Origin: Deltaproteobacteria bacterium
GTDB taxonomy: Bacteria > Myxococcota_A > Polyangia > JACPQR01
Direction: 5' to 3'
Assembly: GCA_016190375.1 (NCBI GenBank)
Contig: JACPQR010000010.1
Coordinates: forward strand, 22,129-86,128
Length of the DNA: 64,000 nt
Part shown: in pieces, positions 8,556 through 16,240 of the stretch
Numbering within the stretch: the first letter of the stretch is position 1
How the letters are laid out: each line of letters starts with the position of its first letter
Program-made: the position numbers and the translations under genes
Notes under the pieces: model-generated
Told to the model about the DNA's origin: nothing
The model's input: only the letters and a program-made list of their open reading frames with translations
Database searches by the model: none

Positions 8556-10271
8556 TTGCCCATGACCGCGTCGACGCTCCGCCGGATGCTCTCGTTCGTG
8601 CGCCCGTACCGCCGCCGGCTCGGGACGGTCATGGGGCTCATGGTGCTCGCGACCGCGACGGGTCTCGCCTACCCGATGGTCGTTCGCTCGCTGTTCGACC
8701 GGGTCATCATCGCGCACGACGCGAGCGCGATGCTTCCGCTCGCGGGATGGCTCGTCGGTCTCGCGACCGCCGGTTTCGCGCTCGCCTCTGCACAGTCCTT
8801 CCTCTACACGGCGCTTTGCGCCCGCGTCCTGTTCGACCTGCGCTACGACCTCTTCCGCCACCTGCAGCGGCTCCCGCTCGACTTCTTCAAGTCGACCAGG
8901 CTCGCCGAGATCGTCTCGCGCGCCGGCAGCGACGTCGCCGAGATCCAGAACGTCTCGACGGGGGCGCTGATCTCCCTTCTCTCCTTCAGCCTCACGCTGG
9001 TCGGAACCATCGTGATGCTCGCGGTGCTCGACGCGCGGCTCTTCCTGGTTTCGAGCTTCCTCTTCCCCCTGGGGTTCATCGGCGCGCGCCTGTTGCGCCG
9101 CCGGGTCGAGACGCTCGCACGCCAGGTGCGCGAGGCGAACGCGGAGGTCACCGGCTCGATCATGGACGCGTTCGGGGGAGTCGAGACCGTGCGAGCGGCG
9201 GCGGCCGAGCGCGTGGAGGCGGGGCGATTCGTGCGCGCGAGCGGCAAGCTCGTGCGCAAGGTGCTCCGGTTCCAGCTCGTCCAGTCGCTCTACACGGGCT
9301 CGACGCAGCTCGTGATCGCGGTGAACACGCTCGTCGTCCTGTGGTTCGGATCTCGGATGGCGCTCGACGGAAGCCTGACCTGGGGAGGGCTCGTGGCCTT
9401 CCTCGTCTACCTGGCGCGGCTCTATGGCCCCGTGCAGGGCCTGGCTGGGCTCTACCTGAGCGTGCAGAAGGCGAACGCGGCGGCCGCGCGGGTCTTCGAG
9501 CTCAGGGATCGCTCCCCCGAGGTCGAGCCGCCCGACGCGGTCCGGCTCACGGAGCTTCGCGGCGAGGTCGCGCTCGAGCGGGTTCGCGTCGCGCCGCGCC
9601 CTGACCAGCCAATCCTGGACGGCGTGTCGCTGGCGATCCCGGCCGGGAGCTTCGTGGCGATCGTGGGACCGAACGGCGCCGGGAAGACGACGCTCGCGCG
9701 GGCCCTCCTGGGCCTTGCGCCGCTCGCCGGGGGGCGCATCGCCATCGACGGCGTCGATCTGGCCCGGGTATCGCTGCGCTCGCTCCGCCGACGCGCCGCG
9801 CTGGTCACCGAGGAGCCGTTCCTCTTCCACGCGAGCATCGAGGAGAACGTGCGGTACGGACACCCGTCGGCGAGCCGTACCGACGTCGAGGCCGCCCTCG
9901 AGGCTGCAGGCGCCGCGCGGCTCGTCGAGCGGCTCCCGGAGGGCCTCGCGACCGTCGTGGGCGAACGAGCCGCCAAGCTGTCGGCGGGCGAACGGCAGCG
10001 CATCGCGATCGCGCGCGCGCTCGTCGGAGATCCGCGGCTCCTGGTGCTCGACGACCCGTTCGGCGCCGTCGACCGCATCGACGACGAGGAGATCCAGGCC
10101 GCGATCCGGCCGCTCGTCGGCGGCCGCACCGTCGTCCTCACCACGCACCGCGTCCAGATCGCCCGCGCGGCCGACCGGATCGTCGTGCTCGACCGCGGCC
10201 GCGTCGTCGAGGAGGGCTCGCACGAGGAGCTCCTCGAGCTGAGGGGCATGTACGCGCGCCTCGCGGCGTGA
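8556..10271 (+). CDS. ABC exporter (fused membrane and ATPase domains), QhpF candidate
   Basis: 571 aa half-transporter: about six membrane helices (1-310), then an ATPase domain (340-571). Walker A is GPNGAGKTT (about 371-379), the signature is LSAGE, the D-loop is GAVD and the H-loop His is in TTHRV. Two key positions are altered. The Q-loop Gln is Glu (VTEEPFLF) and the catalytic Glu after Walker B is Asp (VLDDPF), a pattern seen in degenerate sites of heterodimeric exporters. No partner half is in the window. QHNDH operons encode an ABC exporter, QhpF, thought to move the crosslinked gamma subunit, and this is the only exporter near the operon. That link is inferred from distance alone. 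An in-frame ATG lies at 8562. Confidence 0.85.
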   Translation: MPMTASTLRRMLSFVRPYRRRLGTVMGLMVLATATGLAYPMVVRSLFDRVIIAHDASAMLPLAGWLVGLATAGFALASAQSFLYTALCARVLFDLRYDLFRHLQRLPLDFFKSTRLAEIVSRAGSDVAEIQNVSTGALISLLSFSLTLVGTIVMLAVLDARLFLVSSFLFPLGFIGARLLRRRVETLARQVREANAEVTGSIMDAFGGVETVRAAAAERVEAGRFVRASGKLVRKVLRFQLVQSLYTGSTQLVIAVNTLVVLWFGSRMALDGSLTWGGLVAFLVYLARLYGPVQGLAGLYLSVQKANAAAARVFELRDRSPEVEPPDAVRLTELRGEVALERVRVAPRPDQPILDGVSLAIPAGSFVAIVGPNGAGKTTLARALLGLAPLAGGRIAIDGVDLARVSLRSLRRRAALVTEEPFLFHASIEENVRYGHPSASRTDVEAALEAAGAARLVERLPEGLATVVGERAAKLSAGERQRIAIARALVGDPRLLVLDDPFGAVDRIDDEEIQAAIRPLVGGRTVVLTTHRVQIARAADRIVVLDRGRVVEEGSHEELLELRGMYARLAA

Positions 10272-10275
10272 CCGA

Positions 10276-11229
10276 TCACGAGCAGACGAAGTCGACGCAG
10301 TCGCCGCTGCAGCAATCCGAACCGTCGTTGCAGGCCTCGCCATCGGGCTGGCAGCAGACACCCGGGTCGCTGCAGTCGCCCGAGCAGCACTCGACGTCGC
10401 TGCCGCACCCTTCGCCGAGGGTGCGACAGACGCAGGACGAATCCGTGCAGGTGCCAGAGCAGCACTCGTTCTCGTCGTCGCACCAGGTGCCGGGCGAGCC
10501 GCAGCACTGCCCGCTCTGGCATGCGAACCCCGCACAGCAGTCTCCCTCGAGCCCGTCGCAGCCGTCACCTGGACCACCGCAGCAGGCTCCGAGCTCGCAG
10601 AAGCGGCTGCAGCACTCGCCGGACGCGAGGCAAGTCTCGCCGGGCGGCAGGCAGCACTCGTCGTCCGCGCAACCCCGGCTGCAGCACTGCTCGGCCTCGT
10701 CGCAAGCGCCGCCCATGGGACGGCAGCACGTGCCGTCGGTGCACACGCCTCCGCAGCACTCGTCGCCGCCCTCGCATTGCTCCTGGTCCTCGAGCCCGTC
10801 GCAGCACGACTCGTGGTAGCAGGTCCCGTCGCAGCAGAGGGTCCCGCCGGCCTCGCACCTGTCGCCGCTCGGCGCGCAACAGGTCCCGTCGCCGGCGCAC
10901 TCCTGGTCGTCCGGACAGGGCAGGCAGTCGCCGCCGCACCCGTCGTCCCCACACCAACCTTGCGGGCAATCCGGCTCGCACCCCGCGTCGGCGTCGCCTG
11001 CGTCGATGGTCGCCGCGTCGGCGCCAGCATCCGTCGCAGCATCGGGGGCGGCATCGCGGCCGGCGTCGCGGCCTGCGTCGTCCAGAAGAGCTGCGTCGAT
11101 TCCGGAGTCGAAGCCGCCACCGTCGCGACCGCCGTCGGGGGACGCAGGCCCGTCGTCGCCGCACCCGCCACACGCGGCCGATACGACCAGGAGGAGCGCC
11201 CCGAGCCGCCTCGCGGTCCTTCCGTTCAC
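10276..11229 (-). CDS. Cys-rich lipoprotein with CCSGxC-type repeats
   Basis: 317 aa, unknown function. The signal peptide ends in SAAC. An Asp/Ala/Gly-rich linker of about 50 residues leads to about 240 residues of closely spaced disulfide-type modules, each with a CC pair and a following CxxGxC (for example CCSGTC, CCSGDC, CCGGVC). Such proteins are common on myxobacterial surfaces. The start is the GTG at 11229 (a GTG at 11232 is adjacent). No Shine-Dalgarno sequence is seen, but a -10 box lies 9 nt upstream. The gene converges on the ABC exporter with 4 bp between stops and diverges from the acetyltransferase gene. Confidence 0.7.
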   Translation of the reverse strand: MNGRTARRLGALLLVVSAACGGCGDDGPASPDGGRDGGGFDSGIDAALLDDAGRDAGRDAAPDAATDAGADAATIDAGDADAGCEPDCPQGWCGDDGCGGDCLPCPDDQECAGDGTCCAPSGDRCEAGGTLCCDGTCYHESCCDGLEDQEQCEGGDECCGGVCTDGTCCRPMGGACDEAEQCCSRGCADDECCLPPGETCLASGECCSRFCELGACCGGPGDGCDGLEGDCCAGFACQSGQCCGSPGTWCDDENECCSGTCTDSSCVCRTLGEGCGSDVECCSGDCSDPGVCCQPDGEACNDGSDCCSGDCVDFVCS

Positions 11230-11238
11230 CACGCGAGA

Positions 11239-11244
11239 ATGGTA
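11239..11244 (-). promoter_or_regulatory. -10 box of Cys-rich lipoprotein gene (leaderless)
   Basis: TACCAT on the minus strand, 9 nt before GTG 11229 (6 nt before GTG 11232). Confidence 0.4.
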
Positions 11245-11323
11245 TCGCGAAGCGACGCCCGAGTGGGAAGGGTCAGATCGGCCAGCCGTACGCGGCCCGG
11301 CCGTGCAACAATCTCGGGCCGGA

Positions 11324-12466
11324 ATGGACGTGCAACTCGCCGTTCCGCTGGCCGAAGATCGGGAGCTCATCGCCGGATGGCTGCGCCGCGACCACGTGAA
11401 GCGCTGGTGGGGCGAGCCGGACGACAGCGTGGCCGAGGCCGCGGCCGACGGCACGAGAGGTCGCGCCATCATCATGGCCGGCGGCAGGAAGGTCGGCCTG
11501 ATCCTCTGGGCCCACCCGACGAGGGCCGAGCTCGACGAGGCCGGGCTGACCGACGTTTCGACGAGCGTCGTGGACATCGACCTGATGATCGGGGAAGAGG
11601 ACGCGATCGGCCGAGGGTTCGGGCCACGCGCGATCGGGCTCGCGGTCGAGAGGATCCTGGCCGACCCCGCGGTCCCGCGGGTGATGGCGGCCGCGATGGT
11701 GGCGAACGCCGCGTCGATTCGTGCCTTCGAGAAGGCGGGCTTCCAGATCGACCGCGACTTCGACGACTCGGGATACGGCCGCTGCGTCCTGTTGCTCTAC
11801 AGCCGGACCAGGAGGCTCGACGCGGGCTACGCCGAGGACGTCGAGCTCAGAGACGGCACGCGAGTGAGGCTGCGCCTCGTCAGGGCCGGGGACAAGCAGC
11901 TCTTCCTGGATGCGTGGGAGCGCGTCTCGCCGGACTCGAGATACCGGCGGTTCCTGTCCGTCAAGACGTCGCTGTCCGAGAGCGAGCTGCGCTACCTCAC
12001 GGAGGTCGACCAGGTCGCGCACTTCGCGATCGGTGCGGCGGTCATCGAGGAGGGGCGCGAGATTGGCGTGGGCGTGGCCCGCTTCGTCCTGCTCCCCGAC
12101 CGCCCGGACACCGCCGAGCCCGCGATCCTGATCACCGACGACTTCCAGGGAAGGGGCCTGGGCAGGCTCCTTCTGGCGAGGCTCGTCGACGCCGCGCGCG
12201 AGCGCGGGGTCGAGCGCTTCGTCAGCCTCGTGCTCGCGACCAACGAGGCAATGCAGGAGCTGCTCCGGGACCTCGCTCCAACGACCGCCACGACCTACCA
12301 CGAGGGCGGCATCGTGTCGTTCGAGATCCCTCTGGGTGAGGCCGAGGCCCCGGGCGGCGAACGGGCACCGGCGGTTCCCGGTGCGCTCCATCGGCTCCTC
12401 CGCTCCGCGGCGGAGGGCGTGGTCCGGATGAGGCGAACGATCGCCGAGCTGATCGGGGAAGATTAG
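11324..12466 (+). CDS. Tandem GNAT acetyltransferase
   Basis: 380 aa with two GNAT domains. Residues 1-165 resemble the aminoglycoside 6'-acetyltransferase/IucB-like branch (GWLRRDHVKRWWGEP near the N-terminus, IGRGFGPRAIGL as the acetyl-CoA loop and NAASIRAFEKAGF). Residues about 175-330 form a second domain with a Q/RxxGxG/A loop (FQGRGLGRLLLARL), like the acetyltransferase part of protein lysine acetylases. The last 50 residues are not recognised. The ATG at 11324 is chosen because the first domain begins there. No Shine-Dalgarno sequence is obvious. The substrate is unknown, and resistance should not be assumed. The stop overlaps that of mutM by 4 bp on opposite strands. Confidence 0.75.
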   Translation: MDVQLAVPLAEDRELIAGWLRRDHVKRWWGEPDDSVAEAAADGTRGRAIIMAGGRKVGLILWAHPTRAELDEAGLTDVSTSVVDIDLMIGEEDAIGRGFGPRAIGLAVERILADPAVPRVMAAAMVANAASIRAFEKAGFQIDRDFDDSGYGRCVLLLYSRTRRLDAGYAEDVELRDGTRVRLRLVRAGDKQLFLDAWERVSPDSRYRRFLSVKTSLSESELRYLTEVDQVAHFAIGAAVIEEGREIGVGVARFVLLPDRPDTAEPAILITDDFQGRGLGRLLLARLVDAARERGVERFVSLVLATNEAMQELLRDLAPTTATTYHEGGIVSFEIPLGEAEAPGGERAPAVPGALHRLLRSAAEGVVRMRRTIAELIGED

Positions 12467-13308
12467 GCTGCGCGCGCATGGGCCTCGCGGTGCGCGCGCG
12501 GCTGGCATCGCGGGCAGAACGCCGTCGTACGACCGCCAAGGAGGATTCGGCCGGTCCTGGTGCGACAGCGCGGGCACGGCTCGCCGGCGCGGTCGTAGAC
12601 GAGGAACGGGCTCTTCTCGCGCTCCTCCGGAAGGCGCATCTCCTCCTCGCGCCGTATCTGCTGGATCGTGTGCGCAATCGAAGCCTCGATCCCTCTCGCG
12701 ATTGCCCGGACCTCCGATCGATCGAGGGAGCGGCCCGGACGCGCGGGGTGCACGCGGGCGCGGAAGAGGGCCTCGGTCGCCTGGATGTTGCCGATCCCCG
12801 CGAGGACGCTCTGGTCCATCAGCACGAGCTTGACCGCGCGAGGCGTCCCCGACAGCTTCGCCGCGAGGCGATCGACGTCGACGCCGTCCGACAGAGCGTC
12901 GGGGCCGAGCTCTTCGAGCTCCGGAAGCGTGGCGATCCCCGAGGCGCTGTGGATGGCGAGCCGCCCGAAGAGGCGGACGTCCGAGTAGTGGATCACGACC
13001 CCGTCGTCGAGGCGGAGGCGAGCGCGGCTGTGATCCGGCGCCGGGTCGCCGGGAGGTTGCCTGATCCACTTGCCGGTCATTCCGAGGTGGCTCAGGAGGG
13101 CGACGTCGCCGTCGAACGTCAGCACGAGGTACTTGCCCCTTCTGTCAACGCGCTCGAACCTTCGCCCCGGCAGGCCCATCTCGAACATCTGCCGATCAGA
13201 CCCGCGGAAGACCCTCGTCGACTCCGCCTCGGCGCGAGCGATCGTCCGCCCCGCGAGCCAGCGGCGAAGAAGCATCGATGCGTGCTCGACCTCGGGCAGC
13301 TCGGGCAT
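12463..13308 (-). CDS. mutM: Formamidopyrimidine-DNA glycosylase
   Basis: 281 aa bifunctional glycosylase/AP lyase that removes oxidised purines such as 8-oxoguanine. The mature N-terminus PELPEVE carries the catalytic Pro2 and Glu3. The beta-elimination Lys lies in RRGKY (Lys59). The helix-two-turn-helix region holds DQSVLAGIGNIQATEALF (about 165-182). The C-terminal zinc finger has Cys245, 248, 265 and 268. A GGAGGAG Shine-Dalgarno sequence about 7 nt before the ATG at 13308 fixes the start and rules out the upstream in-frame extension to 13431. It is divergent from the RCC1-repeat lipoprotein and overlaps the acetyltransferase stop. Confidence 0.96.
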   Translation of the reverse strand: MPELPEVEHASMLLRRWLAGRTIARAEAESTRVFRGSDRQMFEMGLPGRRFERVDRRGKYLVLTFDGDVALLSHLGMTGKWIRQPPGDPAPDHSRARLRLDDGVVIHYSDVRLFGRLAIHSASGIATLPELEELGPDALSDGVDVDRLAAKLSGTPRAVKLVLMDQSVLAGIGNIQATEALFRARVHPARPGRSLDRSEVRAIARGIEASIAHTIQQIRREEEMRLPEEREKSPFLVYDRAGEPCPRCRTRTGRILLGGRTTAFCPRCQPRAHREAHARAA

Positions 13309-13425
13309 CTGTAGTCTCCTCCACGAGTCACATGGGCGCGTCTCGGGTCCTCCGCAAGCCGCGGCTGATTCGTCGCCCGCGCGGTGAAAATTCAACGCCG
13401 CCGGGGTGTTCTTGCAACAGTCCCG

Positions 13426-13440
13426 TGGCACCTGACATGC
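13426..13440 (+). promoter_or_regulatory. Sigma-54 (-24/-12) promoter candidate
   Basis: TGGCAC, five bases, then ATGC: one mismatch to the TGGCAC-N5-TTGC consensus, with exact GG-to-GC spacing. Transcription would start near 13452, giving a short leader with an AGGAGG Shine-Dalgarno sequence before the ATG at 13479. Confidence 0.6.
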
Positions 13441-13478
13441 GGGAGCAGCACACCGTGGACGGGAAAAGGAGGCAGATC

Positions 13479-14825
13479 ATGAAGGCAACTGTCCGGGTGT
13501 CCGCTCTGGTGATCGCCATCGCCGCTGCATCGGGATGCATCGGGCTCGACTTCGAGGAGGAGGACGACGACGGCTACGAGTACGAGCCAGAGCCGGAGCC
13601 GCCTGACGAGCCGGCGACCGAGGAGCCGCGCGATCCTGGTGCCGGCGATCCCTTCGAGCAGAGCTGGAGCTGCGACGCCGAGGGCTGCTCGGTGGCCGAG
13701 CTGACGGGCGGCGGCTTCCTGCTCAACTACGGCCACACCTGCGCGCGGCTGGGCGATGGACAGGTCGTCTGCTGGGGAGCGTCGAGCTCCCCGCCTCTGT
13801 CGTACTGGGTCCCGACCGCGGTGGGGATCGACGACGCCGTCTCGGTCGCGGCAGGAGGCGATCACGTCTGCGCGGCTCGGTCGAGCGGCAGCGTCGCGTG
13901 CTGGGGGAACAGCCCCGCCCTCGGACTCGGAGACGGCTCCGATCGGTCCGAGCCGACCGAGATCCCGGGGCTCGAGGACGTCGTCGAGGTCGCGTCTGGC
14001 GCGATGCACTCGTGCGCGCGCCACGCCGACGGCACGGTGAGCTGCTGGGGATCAGGGGACCTCTGGAACGAGGATCCCTCCAGCATCGGAGTGCGCGGGC
14101 CGACACCGGCCGACGTCGAGGGGATCGCCGGAGCCGTGGCGATCACCGCCGGCACCGTCCACACGTGCGCGCTCGTCGAGGACGGCGGCGTCCTCTGCTG
14201 GGGCGCGAACGGCGCTGGCCAGCTCGGCGATGGCACGTTCACGCACCGCCCGAGCCCGGTCCTCGTCCAGGGCGTCGCCGAAGTGAGCTCGGTGCACGCC
14301 GGCGGCTCGGCGACCTGCGCGATCGACCAGGAGGGGAACGTGTTCTGCTGGGGCTTCATCGGCCCGGGCCGCTGGGAGCCCGCGACCGTCACGCCCGGCG
14401 ACGACGCATGTCAGGACGACCGAGCCCTGTGGAGGTGCCCGACCTTCCCGATCCGAGTCGAGGGGCTGCCGCCCGCGCGCGAGGTCGTCCTCGGCAAGGA
14501 GCATGGTTGCGCTCTGGCCGAGGACGGTGGGCTGTGGTGCTGGGGCTCGAACCGCGCGGGTCAGCTCGGCGACGGCACCTTCGGCGACAGCCCCGTTCCC
14601 GTCCGGGTAGCGCTCGATGGCGTGACGCACGTGACGGCGGGTCGGCTTCACACCTGCGCGTCGCAGGGCGACGGCAGCATCGCGTGCTGGGGGGACGACG
14701 AGCACCGCCAGCTCGGCATCGGCGACGCCGCGCCCTGGTGGTGCCTGGACATCAACGGCTTCGACTACCCCTGCGCCAACCAGCCGATGCGGGTCCTCGG
14801 CTTCCCAAGCCGGCTCACGCTCTGA
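13479..14825 (+). CDS. RCC1-repeat lipoprotein
   Basis: 448 aa. The signal peptide ends in a lipobox (AAASGC). An acidic Glu/Pro stalk (about 20-60) is followed by about seven RCC1/BLIP-II-type repeats, each with CA..DGxVxCWG and LGDG, predicted to fold as a propeller. Bacterial RCC1-repeat proteins usually bind other proteins, and the partner here is unknown. AGGAGG 7 nt before the ATG decides the start. A sigma-54-type promoter lies 40 bp upstream, so expression may depend on an enhancer-binding activator such as the FHA protein encoded at 33991-35310. That regulatory link is inference. Confidence 0.85.
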   Translation: MKATVRVSALVIAIAAASGCIGLDFEEEDDDGYEYEPEPEPPDEPATEEPRDPGAGDPFEQSWSCDAEGCSVAELTGGGFLLNYGHTCARLGDGQVVCWGASSSPPLSYWVPTAVGIDDAVSVAAGGDHVCAARSSGSVACWGNSPALGLGDGSDRSEPTEIPGLEDVVEVASGAMHSCARHADGTVSCWGSGDLWNEDPSSIGVRGPTPADVEGIAGAVAITAGTVHTCALVEDGGVLCWGANGAGQLGDGTFTHRPSPVLVQGVAEVSSVHAGGSATCAIDQEGNVFCWGFIGPGRWEPATVTPGDDACQDDRALWRCPTFPIRVEGLPPAREVVLGKEHGCALAEDGGLWCWGSNRAGQLGDGTFGDSPVPVRVALDGVTHVTAGRLHTCASQGDGSIACWGDDEHRQLGIGDAAPWWCLDINGFDYPCANQPMRVLGFPSRLTL

Positions 14826-14826
14826 C

Positions 14827-14853
14827 CCCAAGCACGCTCATCAGCGGCTTGGG
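14827..14853 (+). terminator. Hairpin between convergent genes
   Basis: CCCAAGC pairs with GCTTGGG, and inside it CGCT pairs with AGCG around a CATC loop, with one unpaired A. It begins 2 nt after the stop of the RCC1 lipoprotein and faces the convergent ATP-grasp gene, so it may serve both strands. No T-tract. Confidence 0.6.
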
Positions 14854-14909
14854 CACGTGCAAGGAATGCGCCCTGACGAACTTGCGCGGCGCGGTATCTC
14901 GAACACGTC

Positions 14910-16175
14910 CTAGGTTCGTCCGCCTCCCCTGCCGACGACGGGCGCGATCTCGAACGACAGCTCGCGGTGCGCCGCGCGCAGGGCCGCCTCGACCTGCGAG
15001 GGCTCGCTCCCACGCGCGAAGATGAAGCCGAGGTACTCGTTGCCTTCCGGGAGCGGCACGAGGACCCGGCCGGGGTCGATCGCGATCACCACGTCCTCTA
15101 TTCCCTCGACGCCGCGCGCCGCTTCCACGCCCCGCGCGGCCTTGAGCGTGCCGGCGCGAGGGATCGGGATCATCATCACTCCGGAGGCGCGTCTTTCGTG
15201 AGCCGGTCGCTCCCAGGGGAGCCCGACCGCGTGCCGGATCACGAGCTCTTCGAGGGAAGCGCCAGTCTCGAACCGCAGCGCGCGCGAGCAGAGCCCACCG
15301 ATCGTCCTCAGCGCCACCTCGATCACGACGGGGCCCGACGCGGCGAGGCGAAGCTCTGCGTGAACCGGGCCGCCGACCGCGCCGAGCGCCGCGACCGCGC
15401 GCGCCGTCGTCCTCGCGATGGCGTCCCGGACGCCCGAGGGCTTGCGCGACGGGGTCACGTAGATGGTCTCCTCGAAGTACGGTCCTTCGAGCGGATCGGG
15501 CTTGTCGAAGATCGCCAGTACCTCCAGTCGCCCGTCCACGACCAGTCCCTCGACGGCGACCTCGTCGCCGGGGACGAAGGACTCGGCCAGGAGCAGCCGC
15601 GCCTCGCGCTCGCGGTGCTTGAACAGCTCGCGCGAGGTCAACAGGGCCGCGAGCCGCTGGATCGCCGCGTCGAGCGCCGGACCATCGTCGGCTCGAATGA
15701 CGCCGCGGCTGCCCGAGAGGAGCAGGGGCTTGACCACGACGGGTGGATGGACCAGCGCGAGGACGTCTGGGGCCTTCACGTCGATCGGAAACACGCGGAA
15801 CGACGGCTGCGGAACATCGGCCCGCGCGAGAGCCTCGCGCATCCGCGCCTTGTCGCGAGCGGCGAGCGCGGCCTCGGGCGGGTTGAACGGGATCCCGAGG
15901 CGGCGGGCCGCCAGGGCGGCGACGACCGCCTGCGGCTCGCCCACCGGGACGATTCCGTCGATCGGCCTCGTGTCCGCGGCCCGCACGACCTCTTCGGCCG
16001 CTTCCTCGGGCCGGAAGAAGTCGAGCGCGAGGTTGTCGCCCTTCCAGATCTCCGCGACCTTGCGGCACTGGTCGGACCCCACCAGCACCTCGACCCCGAG
16101 CTCCGCCGCGGCGGCGAGGAAGTCCTCGATGCGATAAGAGGTCTTGGACGCGAGGAGGAGGAGGCGCCGCGACAC
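14910..16175 (-). CDS. ATP-grasp ligase
   Basis: 421 aa, a carboxylate-amine/thiol ligase of the ATP-grasp superfamily. An N-terminal Rossmann-like part (1-100) is followed by an ATP-grasp core. This has PPVVVKP and SGSRGV for nucleotide binding, then HAELRL and VVIEVALRTIGGLCS as the magnesium-binding Glu/Asn-type strand. The C-terminal 70 residues resemble the ATP-grasp tail of amino-acid ligase families. The start is taken as GTG 16175, where the conserved fold begins (SRRLLLLASK). An upstream in-frame start at 16256 would add an unlikely sequence and overlap the divergent gene. No Shine-Dalgarno sequence or -10 box is clear. The substrate is unknown. A related ligase lies at 59531-60745. 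Confidence 0.75.
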   Translation of the reverse strand: MSRRLLLLASKTSYRIEDFLAAAAELGVEVLVGSDQCRKVAEIWKGDNLALDFFRPEEAAEEVVRAADTRPIDGIVPVGEPQAVVAALAARRLGIPFNPPEAALAARDKARMREALARADVPQPSFRVFPIDVKAPDVLALVHPPVVVKPLLLSGSRGVIRADDGPALDAAIQRLAALLTSRELFKHREREARLLLAESFVPGDEVAVEGLVVDGRLEVLAIFDKPDPLEGPYFEETIYVTPSRKPSGVRDAIARTTARAVAALGAVGGPVHAELRLAASGPVVIEVALRTIGGLCSRALRFETGASLEELVIRHAVGLPWERPAHERRASGVMMIPIPRAGTLKAARGVEAARGVEGIEDVVIAIDPGRVLVPLPEGNEYLGFIFARGSEPSQVEAALRAAHRELSFEIAPVVGRGGGRT

Positions 16176-16226
16176 GGCAGGAGCTTGGCAGCGAGGCTCG
16201 GGAGGCGCAACCGGCCCTGGTTGGCG

Positions 16227-16232
16227 TATCCT
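16227..16232 (+). promoter_or_regulatory. -10 box of PKD protein gene (leaderless)
   Basis: TATCCT, 8 nt before the ATG at 16241. No Shine-Dalgarno sequence is present. Confidence 0.5.
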
Positions 16233-16240
16233 CGTGCACG

